From Capniomyces stellatus (taxonomy: Eukaryota; Kickxellomycota; Harpellomycetes; Harpellales; Legeriomycetaceae): a stretch of DNA of 33,112 nucleotides. The translations under genes and the position numbers were made by a program. A model generated the notes under the pieces. The model saw only the letters and a program-made list of their open reading frames with translations, had not been told where the DNA came from and made no database searches. Where the stretch lies: contig LUVW01000006.1 of assembly GCA_001661515.1 (NCBI GenBank), positions 62,412 through 95,523 of the forward strand, given 5' to 3'. This document shows, piece after piece, positions 9,774-19,342 of this stretch. The first letter of the stretch is position 1, and each line of letters opens with the position of its first letter.

Positions 9774-11010
9774 TTCTTATTCCCAAGTATCTTTCCGAGT
9801 AGTGATGTGTATAGACTTAAAAATAAACAATAAAGCTAAATAATAAAGAGCGGGAAATTCAGCTTTTTTTTAGGTTGGAATCGCAGGTGCTAAATCTGGT
9901 TGAAATGATTTGCTTGGGCTTGAGCTTGATGCTGTGAGTCTGATTTTTATTCTATTTTGTTATCTTTTTTGCTTTGGTCTTGTTAGTTCTGTGTATAGCC
10001 GTAAGAATTGTGGAAAGCGAAGGGTATTTGTGTTATTAGCGTTATTAATCCTGGTAATATAAATTGGTCTGGTGGTAATAAATTAAGGTTTCAATTCTTT
10101 GGAAAGTTATGCTTTAATAGTTGAAATGTTCTGGTAAATTTTTGATTAAAAAAAAGTATATTCTGGTAGTAAAGCTGGAGTAAAAAAAAAGGCCTACATT
10201 TTTGGTTGTTGGGCTGAAAATGATTAAATGTGGTTATTCTAGCAATAACATTCTATTCTGGACATTTCAACAAACTATTGGCTGAATGGTCGAGTAAGTT
10301 GATGCTACTTATAAAACAAAAAGTGATTGGCTAGAATTGGAATCGCGAAAAAAACTGGAAACCTGCGTGTAAAATGTTGGGGGAGAATAAAGGCTCGAAA
10401 AAAGTATTTGGTTAAATTAGGAGCAAATAACAAAAAAAAATGGTGGTGAAAGCAGAAACGAGGACCAAGTTAACCAAAACAACAAAAAAAAACGGATTAT
10501 GGGCTAATTACAAAACAGTTTTGTTAAATTGTAAGAAAGCATAAACAAGGTGGGATTGCTTACCTTTTTATTTATAATACTGTTAGGATCCAAAGGGCTA
10601 ATGACACCAAGCTGCTGAGAAATTAAGGCTTAAAGAATTATTAAAGCCAGCTTAATAACCGAATGACAATTTAGCCAAAGCTGGGGTATAAAATCTAATT
10701 GAAATCTAACTTTTCTTGATTTTACACTTTTTTTTATGTTTATACAAGTTAAATCCTAAACAAAGCCCACCACAAAAATAAACGGATTGTATAATAGTAG
10801 CGTTGATACAAATACACGACCATGTCGAGCTCAAACAAGTAAGAGCCATTTCTACTATGTTTTCTTTTTCTCATTTCCAACTTTTTCTTTTTTTTTATTG
10901 AAATCATTTCCAACTTTTTCATTCTGGAATATTTTAATGAATATGCTTTTGAATGAATGATTGCAAGTAAATAAAAAAAAATAAACAAGTGGTATATTGA
11001 AGAGTGCGGA
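9774..11010. other. Divergent intergenic region, VPS68 / PAF1
   Basis: AT-rich, with many A-runs of 7-10. GTATAAAATC at 10686-10695 is a TATA-like element in the PAF1 direction. On the reverse strand, 10614-10564 is flanked by TTTCTCAG and GGTAAGC and so resembles an exon (see findings). No other gene was seen. Confidence 0.4.
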
Positions 11011-12734
11011 ATGATGATGGGTAATGCGAGTAGAAAACTGGGTTCAGAATTTATGTGCCCCATAAAGTACCACAACACGCTGCCACCAGTGCAATTTCCG
11101 CCAAAACTACTGCCAATCAACAACGCGATTTTCGCAGAGGAAGCGGGTATAAATGAGACACAGGCGCGAACTATTAGGCATTCGAAATATCGACACAATA
11201 CTTTGGAGGAAAGCCTGGAGTATCCTTTGTATGTAGATGCGGATTTGGGAATGCCGATGGATCTTTGCTTGATGGGAGTATTTGACAATTTAGGCAAGCG
11301 GATTATAAATAGAAGAAATAAAAGTAGATAAATAAATGAAAGAATGATTAAAAGTCACGTATTTAAAGAGTTGGTAGTTTTTTTTAACAGTTGGTTAATG
11401 TATACAAACTGGTAGTAGATAATGGAGTTAAAGAGGCGGATAAGGGAGTTGAGTTGGAGACAGAGGATTTTTTCCTGCTGGGAGATAACTACAAGCACAT
11501 GGAGAAAGGGGTGGCAGGAGGCCAGAATGTTCAAATGATGAGAGGGAATGCCTACACACCAATGCTTGAAACAGGGAAGCAGCCGGTTTTGCCATTTAAC
11601 TCGACAACCAATAAAAACACAATAGGGACGATTGTTAAGAAGAACACAGGCATTCCAACAAGCGTCAGTTTGCCAATGGAAGGAAACCGGCATCAACTGG
11701 GAGGATTTAAAGCCGATAGTAAAAGGTAAAAAAGAAGCTTTATACACATAGATATATATAGTAAATGGGCTATGGTTATGGTTAGAATTAGAATTAGTCA
11801 AAATAGACAAATAGACAAATCAACAAAAGAAAGAAAAAAACGAAAAGAGTGAAGGAATAAAACTAAAGTTGCTGATTTTGTGTTGTTTTGTAGAGGAAAT
11901 AAGAGGGAGATGGACGAGTTTGATGACTCTGTAGACGGGCAGCGGCGGTTTATTTCAAAGATTCTCAAGAGATCGGCGGGGATTATGTTTGATGAGGAAG
12001 CGGGAAAGAAAGAACTAGAAAAGCTGGTTCACCCAACAGACAAAACGGCAAAGGCAATGAAGATTATTCCGGTTTTCCCCGACACAAAAGTGTGGCAGAA
12101 CGACTACTCGATGTTTACGTTTGACGACTTGCCGCAGCCAGCATTCAGCGGCGACAGCGAGAAGGTGGAAGGTGGGGAGCAGAAGGAGGAGAACGAAAGG
12201 CTGGTTGAACAGTCGCACTCAACTTCGATTCTGAGAGTGCGGGAAAAGTCGAAGGGGTATTTGGACAAGGAAAAGGTTGTTTGGCTCGAGTACTTTTTGC
12301 CTGAAAACAAAGAAACTTCTGCCAAGATTCTGGGGAAAAAAGACCTGCGCTCGCCAGCAGAACAAAAAACAGACACTCAGTCTGAAAAGGACAAAAACGA
12401 AGGCCACGACAGCGACTCCTCAGACACCAGCAACGAACTCCACTACAAGCTGATGCGCGAGTATGAGTTTGCCACAGCACCTGACTCCTTGCGCCAAGAC
12501 CACTACTTGTTCTCTATCAGAAAGAACCCAGAAACCAACCAGCCCGAGGCCTACTACGCCCCAATCAAGTCTAGATTCATCATGAAAAGGCGAAATCCTT
12601 TGCTTGCAACTTCTGTTCAGGAAGAGCTTGACGACCCCACCACAGTATCTCATATTTCTGTTTCGTTCAGAGACCCCACTGAGTTTGAAAACGATGCTGT
12701 TAGAAGGTCGTTGTCGGAACTTGGCGAAATTTAG
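11011..12734 (+). CDS. PAF1: RNA polymerase II-associated factor 1 (Paf1 complex subunit)
   Basis: Three exons. Exon 1 starts at ATG 11011 (ATGs at 11014 and 11017 also in frame) and encodes FMCPIKYHNTLPPVQFPPK, the family's N-terminal motif, then DADLGMPMDL. Exon 2 ends at 11725 (AAAAG/GTAAAA). Exon 3 is 11894-12734 and encodes KIIPVFPDTKVWQNDY (family: MPVFPDFKMW), WLEYFLPE, LMREYEF and IKSRFIMKRRNP, matching the Paf1 core in order. The exon 1/2 boundary is ambiguous: 11323/11419 (GTAGAT donor), 11277/11391 (GTATTT donor) and 11293/11419 (GC-AG, TAG/GCAAGC) all keep the frame; the last gives a length closest to the human protein. The protein is about 480 residues and ends at SLSELGEI, without the long acidic Ser-rich tail of animal Paf1. 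Role: transcription elongation and histone-modification coupling in the nucleus. Confidence 0.92.
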
Positions 12735-13057
12735 GTTCTTGGTTACGTTTCTCTGTTTACCTTATTCTTATTTGCCTAAATAACTATCCACTTTTAAATC
12801 CACATGTTCTTTTACTTTTTTACTCTACTCTATTATTACCACCACTACATTTAAGCTGACTTTACACGTCACTCTAAAACAAAACTCTTAGCTCATAAAC
12901 CATTTTTTTACTTTTTTATTTTATTGCTATTTTCTTCAAATGCCCAAAAAACTAAAAACTATTTTTCATTCTCAATCTCAAACTCCCTCAATCAGACTTT
13001 ATGAAATGTTATCGAGTTTTATTAAATGTTATCGAGTTTTATTGAACTTTGGTGTGC
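12735..13057. other. Convergent 3' region, PAF1 / BET1
   Basis: T-rich spacer where the two 3' ends meet. It contains the 20-base tandem duplication listed separately and no gene. Confidence 0.5.
13004..13043. repeat. Exact 20-base tandem duplication
   Basis: AAATGTTATCGAGTTTTATT occurs twice head to tail (13004-13023 and 13024-13043), just beyond the BET1 stop codon, probably in its 3' untranslated region. Confidence 0.95.
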
Positions 13058-13770
13058 TTATACTTTTGGATCGGACTCTCCCCATGTTATACTAATCAGG
13101 TAATATATTACAAAAAATGAAACGACAATCAACACCGTCAGGTAGCAAAATAGCTTTGAATTGTTCGTTGAGATTGTCCGAAACAGCTCTCTTTGACCTC
13201 GTGAAATCGAATTGCCCACTCGGCTCATTGTATTGCCCTTTAAAAATTACAGTAGTATATCCTTCAGTTTTCTCCTTTTTCCTCTCCCCCCCTACCATTT
13301 ACTTTGACCTAATATCAAGCATAAATCCTCAAACCACTGGTTTAAACTTACCGTGCTATCTAGAAAACTGCTTTGGTTATTTACATCCTGATAGATATCA
13401 TCTGTCACCTATTGTTGCATTGGCATCATCGTTTAATTATATACCCACAGTTACAAGGCCTCCTTTACTCAATATTTGGTTCCGATTCCAATTCCGGTCC
13501 TGGCTTTAGTTTTGACTAAATCATTTCAAAACTCCACCATAAATCATTCTCAAAAGGCATCCAATCTATTAAATAAAGAAAAGTACCTGCCCCACGTAAC
13601 AGCGACACTTTCTTTGACAGCTCTTTTAACCTAATGTCGTTCTGATTCTCTAGCATGTATTCCGTTTCATTATTATCCACATTTACTTGCACAGAGTAAT
13701 CCTCCCGCCCATTATCGCCTCTCTTGCCTTTCTGGAACAGATTCTCTCTTTGCTTTGAATTGAAGCTCAT
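13058..13770 (-). CDS. BET1: BET1-type Qc-SNARE (ER-Golgi transport)
   Basis: Reverse-strand gene of three exons giving 138 residues, in line with yeast Bet1 (142). Exon 1, 13770-13591: basic N-terminus, then the SNARE motif beginning YMLENQNDIRLKELSKKVSLLRG. Exon 2, 13408-13352: VTDDIYQDVNNQSSFLDST, with the central ionic-layer glutamine in NNQ. Exon 3, 13237-13058: GNTMSRVGNSISRGQ, then a transmembrane anchor (LFCYLTVLIVVSFFVIYYLI) and a 13-residue lumenal tail. Intron 1 fits best as a GC-AG intron (GGG/GCAGGT ... AATAG/GTG); the GT-AG option (13587/13401) is in frame but drops one residue and breaks the heptad register. Intron 2 is 13351-13238. Role: Qc-SNARE on ER-derived vesicles and cis-Golgi. 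Confidence 0.9.
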
Positions 13771-14618
13771 CCTACACTCCTATACCACTACTACTGCTAC
13801 TACTTTGTGAGTTTTTGTAACAATTAAAGCTTGCAATCGAGTAAAACGGGTTGGTTTGATTTCTTTTTCTTTTTTCTATTGCAATGTATTCGCGTGCTTT
13901 TGTGTTTTCTATTGTTTGTTTTTTTTCCCAAACACCTTGATTTAAACCAAAGCTAGTTTTCCATTAGTCAACCAGATGTTTCTTTTCAAGTTTTTTTTTA
14001 TTTAAATTCGAATATTATATTTCCAAATTTCAAGGCTTGTAAATGGTTTCGCTATCCAAAGCTTGTTTCTCGAGTAAGCTGAATTGGTCTGAATAAAATT
14101 GAGTAAAATTGAATAGCTTCAGGTGTTTTTGCCGAATAAACAAATTTTCCCCAGATGTTTCATTATTTCTTTTATTACAAAGTCTAAATCAACATCACTG
14201 ACTAGTCCAACCAATCAACCATAACTTGCTATGGACACTTTCACATTTACATGTGAGAAGAGGGGGGGGAGAACTATTTATCTCACAACTTTGTAATTTT
14301 AAACACCCTTGCTTTATTACTATCATTTAAGTTTGGACTAGTCAAGTTGGTATTCAAGCTTTAAACCGAAAAGGAAAAAGGTGTAATAAAAAAAAACATA
14401 AGCAAGCACTATTTCCTGATTTTTTGTTTAAGCCCTTATCTTTCTGGACACTAGGTTGAAGATAGTGCATTAACTGATATCAGAGGAGCTTGATATTTTA
14501 ATAGATAGTTGGCCAGACGAGTAAATACATGGACAAAACAGTACTCTCAAACTACCAATATCCACAAAACTAGATTATTTTTAAAAGAAAAGTAGAAAAG
14601 CTAGACAATTGCCCAACC
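13771..14618. other. Divergent promoter region, BET1 / tail-anchored protein
   Basis: About 850 bases between two outward-facing start codons, with T-runs, A-runs and an eight-G run at 14262-14269. No gene was seen. Confidence 0.45.
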
Positions 14619-16237
14619 ATGGAGACTACTGAACAAACCAAAAAAGGCGAAGAATGCAAAGAAATCAAAGAAATCCAGGAGCTGTTAACAAAGGCCATTA
14701 GAGCACTGACCATTGGAAGTCCAAAATCCGCCTACACAAACATCCACAAAGCAATAAACAGTCTCGACGCTCTAATCCAGTCCCAGCCAGAAACCCGGCA
14801 CCAGAACAATCAAACGCACAAACCAAACAGCACAAGCAAGGCAAAGCCCGAGAAATTCACTCAAGAGGAAATTGATCTGCTGGTTTTCCAAACTTGGAAA
14901 CTATATATTGTAATCGTCGATAGCTTTGTTATTGGAATTGATGATAGCAGCTCAGACCTGGAGTTTAAGTTTGGCAACGAAAACACCGTGTTTCTTAAAA
15001 AGCTGCAAAACAGCAACAACGACATTGGAAATCTCTACACTTTTCCCATTACATTTAAACTGCTACAAGAGCAAGTCGTTTCAGCCTTTGGAAGTGAAGT
15101 TGGCCAATTGAACTCTGACATTCTGATATTGCTGTACGTTATCTATATCTTTTTTTTGCGTAGTATAAAACCAGACTGTAGCTGCATTGCTCTGTTTTTA
15201 CTAACCTTGCTATTATGAATCGTTGGATAAAAAAATAAATAAATAAATAGGTGCTTGCTGTTGGTCAAATCCAATTTAATATTTAACACAAGGCTGCTGA
15301 TAGAAGACTACCTGTCAACGCTCCCTGAATCCTCGATATTGTCACTCCAGACCCACTCTGACTCGGAACACAATGAGACCTTTGACGACTACTTGAAAGT
15401 TATTTCGTTTTATGTTTTTGAGATTCTTCCAAAGCTGAACAAGTATACAGAAGCTACAGAATTTATTGGATACAACGACTTTTTAAGCCCCTTGATGAAA
15501 GAAGTAGGTTTGCCCAGCTTGCTTTAATAGCATGTTTTTTTTAAAAAAAAATCAACAATGGCGCATTGTATAAATGCGTAAATACAGATACTCGTGTTTA
15601 ACTATATTATTGTTTTCTCATCTTTCAAACGTAGGAATTCACTGCAAAGATCAGCGAGCGAAAAAAGGAAGAATCTGAACGAGTTGCTAAAGAAAAGCTG
15701 GACGAAAAACAGCGCAAATTGAGAAACGAGCAAAGGGCCTCTGCAAAGCTTAAAAGACTTGAAATGGAAAAAAAAGAGGAACTGAAGAAAAGGGAGAGGT
15801 TGGAGAGGGAAAAGGAAAAGGAAAAGGAGCTGATGCTAAGAAAGCAGACCGAATTGAAAAAAGACAGCTCCAAAATGCAAGGCCAGCCACCACAGCCACG
15901 ATCAGCACCTAATGGCAAATCCAGCGCCCGAGAAACCGATGAAACCGAAACACCAATTCCTATCAAAAGCACCACAGAAATAACGCTAAAAAATAGCAGT
16001 AAGGGCAAAGTGACCCCCACAAACATCACCGCTTTGAACCTGGGTAAAATTAGATTGTTGGTATCGACTCTGTTGTCATTTATAAAGCGGCATTCGATTT
16101 CGATAAACATCCTTGTTGTCTTGATCTATCTGCTGAACATTCTCAGAACCAAGGTTTCTTTGAAACAAGTTGTGCAGTTTATAGCCGAAAAACTTAAAGT
16201 TGCTGCTACAATGGCAACCAAAATCACATACTTGTAA
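14619..16237 (+). CDS. Tail-anchored coiled-coil protein, possible Pex26/Pex15-type peroxin
   Basis: Three exons with matching phases: 14619-15133 (ends CT/GTACGT), 15251-15503 (ends GAA/GTAGGT) and 15635-16237, giving 456 residues. Residues 1-255 are helical, leucine-rich and lack low complexity (EIQELLTKAIRALTIGSPKS; TQEEIDLLVFQTWKLYIVIV). Residues 257-330 are a highly charged Glu/Lys/Arg coiled coil, then a polar linker. A single hydrophobic segment (about 411-427, ILVVLIYLLNIL) lies 30 residues from the end, followed by a basic tail ending AATMATKITYL. This layout, helical cytosolic domain plus C-terminal anchor and short tail, resembles the peroxisomal Pex26/Pex15 anchors of the Pex1-Pex6 ATPases, and the tail ending seems similar to fungal Pex26 as I remember it. 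That assignment is tentative; it could be another ER or mitochondrial tail-anchored protein. The gene structure is well supported. Confidence 0.75.
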
Positions 16238-17422
16238 TATCTTTTCTCTTGTCGGTTTATAAAGCAGGACAACACATACTGACATAAATGCAAGTCATGC
16301 CTTAAACCCCACGTGCCCGTTCACATATTTGTTTTGTTTTATTTTATTCCATTTCACTTTAGACTTTTTTTTTTGTAGCAGAAAAAAAAATGTGAGTTGA
16401 GGTTCTTTATTCGGCCATCCTATTCAAATAACAATAAAAACTCTGAACAAACACCTTCATCAATAAGAATTCAGAGTGTTTAAAAATAGCTTATTTCCCC
16501 TATTTATTTATTTTGTTCAAAGAACATGCTAGCAAGGGAAAGCCAATTTTTTGCAAGTGTGTAATAACGATTTGCGACTTTAAATAGGAATCACCTTTTT
16601 TGCTTTCCCGGGTGATTCATAGTCGTCATAATCACTTTGGTGGGGGGATACTTTTTTATTGAAATCACTTTAGAACTTTGATATTTATCAGAACACTATA
16701 ATCAAAGCTAAAAAGTGTACGAGAATCGAAACAAATTTATTTGTAAACTTTTATCAAAGCTAATGCCGTAGATTTTCCAAAACCGGAAATGAACGTGTTG
16801 CTGGAAAAAGCAATAGCTAGAAAAACGATCATTCCCAAAATATTTCTCCAAATGGATGGTTAGCAAACTTTGTTGATGTGAGTTTCAAACGGTTTCCTTG
16901 GTGTTCAAGTACTAGGATGATTTACATCACTTCAATGTAGCAAAGATGTTCAAGCTATTGACATCAAAGAAAACCCGTCGTGATAAAGTCTGCCTATTTT
17001 TTTCTTGGACAAACGTAATAAGCTGGGCATTCTGAGCCAATCAGGATGTTTTCTTCCTTCAACATCACTTTTTTTAGCCATTATTCATCAAACTGTTGTT
17101 GAAGACATCTGTTTGAAATCTGCTTGATTTGTTATCACCGTCGCTTCATCAACAAAACGTCTATCGTTCAAAAGGCCGGACATTACTAATTTTTCAAAAT
17201 TTGCCCAATATCACCGCGTTTTATTATAAATTCACTTGAGGATAAATGCTATTTTTAAAGCCTTGCCCAAATTATTCCAAAATTTCTATAGACGATGCTC
17301 TCTGAATTTACAACTTGTTAATCAAAACACATGTTTGCTACAAAGTCAAGACCATTAAATTAAGCCCTAATAATATAAACGGAACAAGTAACATAAATAG
17401 TCCAAACAGTCTAATGTTCTAT

Positions 17423-17468
17423 TACCCCGAATACCCCAAATACCCCAAATATCCCAAATATCCTAAAT
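17423..17468. repeat. ATACCCCAA nonamer repeat
   Basis: About five copies of a 9-base unit (TTACCCCGA, ATACCCCAA x2, ATATCCCAA, ATATCCTAA) with progressive divergence, about 280 bases upstream of the LPMO-like gene. Confidence 0.85.
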
Positions 17469-17685
17469 CAATGTATCAAGTTAACTAAATCTAACAAAAG
17501 TTTGTGGTTCTTTAGGCGACAAAAACTATAAAAAATCCCACCGAGTACCAATCCTACACTTTTTAGTATCCTTTTCAGATAGACAATTCTCTATATCTAG
17601 ATTAATATTAAATATTATTTACGTCAACACGACTTGCCATACCAGAATATTCTGTTGTCGTGTTTATTAAAGCCTTTTTTTTGCC

Positions 17686-17692
17686 TATAAAG
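17686..17692 (+). promoter_or_regulatory. TATA-box candidate for the LPMO-like gene
   Basis: TATAAAG within GCCTATAAAGACC, 56-62 bases before the ATG at 17748, a normal distance for a strongly expressed fungal gene. Confidence 0.5.
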
Positions 17693-17747
17693 ACCAAAGT
17701 AAACAGACATACACATTAGTTCCACAAAAAATCATTCAAAAGCCAAG

Positions 17748-18341
17748 ATGATTGCTTCAAATATTATACTCGTCGCTATCAGTTTCGGCTTTGTCAGGTC
17801 GCATAGCTGGGTGGATTGCGTGAAATACAATAATGTAACAAGGCAATGCGAGGGTTTTCCAAGAGGGTATCCAGGACGCGAAGACAAAGACATAAACACA
17901 AAATACACCTATGTCATTCAAAATAAACCGTACTCGTACCCTATCTGCGATCCCGTTCTTCAGAAACATCCGCTATACAGCAGAATGTTTCCAATGGGGG
18001 TAGCTGCGCGCGGAGAAGTAATCCATCAAACCTGGCAAGCCAACGGACATCTTAATAACGCAAAGCCTACAAAAGCAAAAATCCTGTACTTTAAAAACAG
18101 TAAAAAAGTACTGAACAACTTTAATCAGAGATTAGAGGCTGATTGTGCAGGGGTTATGGAATTTGCTTCGGATAGAAACTGTGCTGATCCGAGAAATCCA
18201 AACACAGTCTGCACCAACTCGTGGACAGTTCCTCAGAATATTACTCCAAAAACCATGTACTCTTTTGTTTGGCTATGGGATTTTGGGCAAAATCCTGCTG
18301 GCGAAGAATACTCCACCTGCTTTGACTTGTACATTACTTAG
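17748..18341 (+). CDS. LPMO-like secreted protein with predicted N-terminal histidine
   Basis: 197 residues in one exon. The signal peptide (MIASNIILVAISFGFVRS) would be cut to leave His19 as first residue of the mature protein (HSWVDCVKY). A free N-terminal His is required for the copper-binding histidine brace of lytic polysaccharide monooxygenases. A second candidate ligand, His101, lies in HQTWQANGHLNN (His93 and His74 are alternatives). The C-terminal part has YSFVWLWDF and EEYSTCFDLYI, the beta-strand and Cys/Tyr/Phe pattern seen near the end of chitin-binding-type LPMOs, offering Tyr188 or Phe192 as axial residue. Seven cysteines suggest three disulfides. Mature length, about 179 residues, suits a single catalytic domain with no extra binding module. 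I cannot place it in a numbered AA family. The substrate, perhaps chitin, is inferred. Confidence 0.75.
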   Translation: MIASNIILVAISFGFVRSHSWVDCVKYNNVTRQCEGFPRGYPGREDKDINTKYTYVIQNKPYSYPICDPVLQKHPLYSRMFPMGVAARGEVIHQTWQANGHLNNAKPTKAKILYFKNSKKVLNNFNQRLEADCAGVMEFASDRNCADPRNPNTVCTNSWTVPQNITPKTMYSFVWLWDFGQNPAGEEYSTCFDLYIT

Positions 18342-19183
18342 TATAAACACAGTTGAACAGTGGCACTTGATGTGCAACTTTTTTCTTTCTTTAAGGGGGG
18401 AAGGATTGCTTTGTTTTTACAGAGTATATATAGCGCGTGTTTTGATTTTCCAAAATCTTTTTATTGTTGAATTTTAGAAAGTTGTTTTTGGGCTTTTTTT
18501 GGGCTCTTTTTGGGCTATTTTTATTTACTTATCTATCTATTTATTTATGTGGTTTATTGGCAACAGAGCCAACATTGGGCTTTTAGAGCAAGCTTTTTCT
18601 AGTAATAAAGATACTTTGGTGCAAACTTGTCTTATAAAAACTGTGAAATTTTGTAAATTAAGTTGCAGACTGGTATGGTATAATTAAATGTCGAGCTGTA
18701 GACCCCGCCGGTTGGTTGTGAATTAAGCCGTTAACCTTGGTTTTTATAAATAATGTTTCTCTTGGAATTATTGGCAGAGTTATATGACTTTGCTTTTTCA
18801 ACGAGAGTGTGACGTGTACATAGAGTACTTTTTGTGCTGGATTGCATTGCGTTTTTAAGATGAGCAGAATAATAACGGGGTTTTGCATAATGTTTTTAGA
18901 ATAATGTGATTTATTTTGACCTTTTTAAACTGATTTCGCAAAAAAAAAATTGTTATTAAAAAAAAAAGCTGACAAAACTTCTAATTATATACCATTAGCA
19001 CAAATAAAGTTGAAAAAATAATTTAAAATGAAAACATAATTATTTTAGCACTTCAACAGGTAAAAAGAAATAAACTATAGCTACACCATAAAGTAATTAA
19101 ACTAAAAAGGCTGTGAACTGGAGCTGTAGCCACGGCTTATTTAGCGGACGCCTGAAGTCTTCACTTGTAAAGAGTGAGAAGAT
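18342..19183. other. Convergent intergenic region
   Basis: The 3' region of the LPMO-like gene, with a GAGTATATATAGCG stretch (about 18421), repeats of TTTTTGGGC (18485-18520) and TCTATTTATT (18531-18546). No gene was seen. Confidence 0.4.
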
Positions 19184-19342
19184 TTACCAGGAAATGTTAC
19201 CCCAGTAGAATCCTGTTCCCAACCAACTTGGAGTGCCTTTCGAGGCATTCTTCTTTGGTACTGTTGATGGTTTGACGTTATTGCTTGCTGGTGCAGCAAT
19301 TGAAACGGCGGCGAGTGCTAGTGCGACAATTGTGATTCTCAT
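19184..19342 (-). CDS. Small secreted protein (52 residues)
   Basis: Reverse-strand ATG at 19342 to TAA at 19184. It begins with a textbook signal peptide (MRITIVALALAAVSIAAPA). The mature part, about 33 residues, is basic, without cysteines, has a dibasic KK (VPKKNASKG) and ends in aromatic-rich GTGFYWGNISW. Upstream on the reverse strand TATAAATA (19517-19510) is a TATA-like element about 170 bases before the ATG. The stop codon overlaps a possible splice donor (TG/GTAAAT), so the protein may continue in a further exon, for instance from an acceptor near 19150 giving a short basic tail. No family is recognised. It could be a small effector or a processed peptide; neither can be decided from sequence alone. 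Confidence 0.6.
   Translation of the reverse strand: MRITIVALALAAVSIAAPASNNVKPSTVPKKNASKGTPSWLGTGFYWGNISW

Larger units (their letters stand above)
16238..17747. other. Intergenic spacer
   Basis: 1.5 kb without a supportable gene. It includes the nonamer repeat at 17423-17468 and the LPMO gene's TATA-like element, both listed separately. Confidence 0.45.

Noticed and set aside
10749..11297. 182-residue reverse frame opposite PAF1 exon 1
   Set aside because: Antisense of a conserved PAF1 exon; the frame has no recognisable motif.
12015..12653. Several reverse frames across PAF1 exon 3
   Set aside because: Shadows of the coding strand; PAF1 motifs are on the forward strand.
13117..13509. 130-residue forward frame with ATG
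   Set aside because: Opposite BET1 exons 2 and 3, whose SNARE and membrane-anchor readings are far more convincing.
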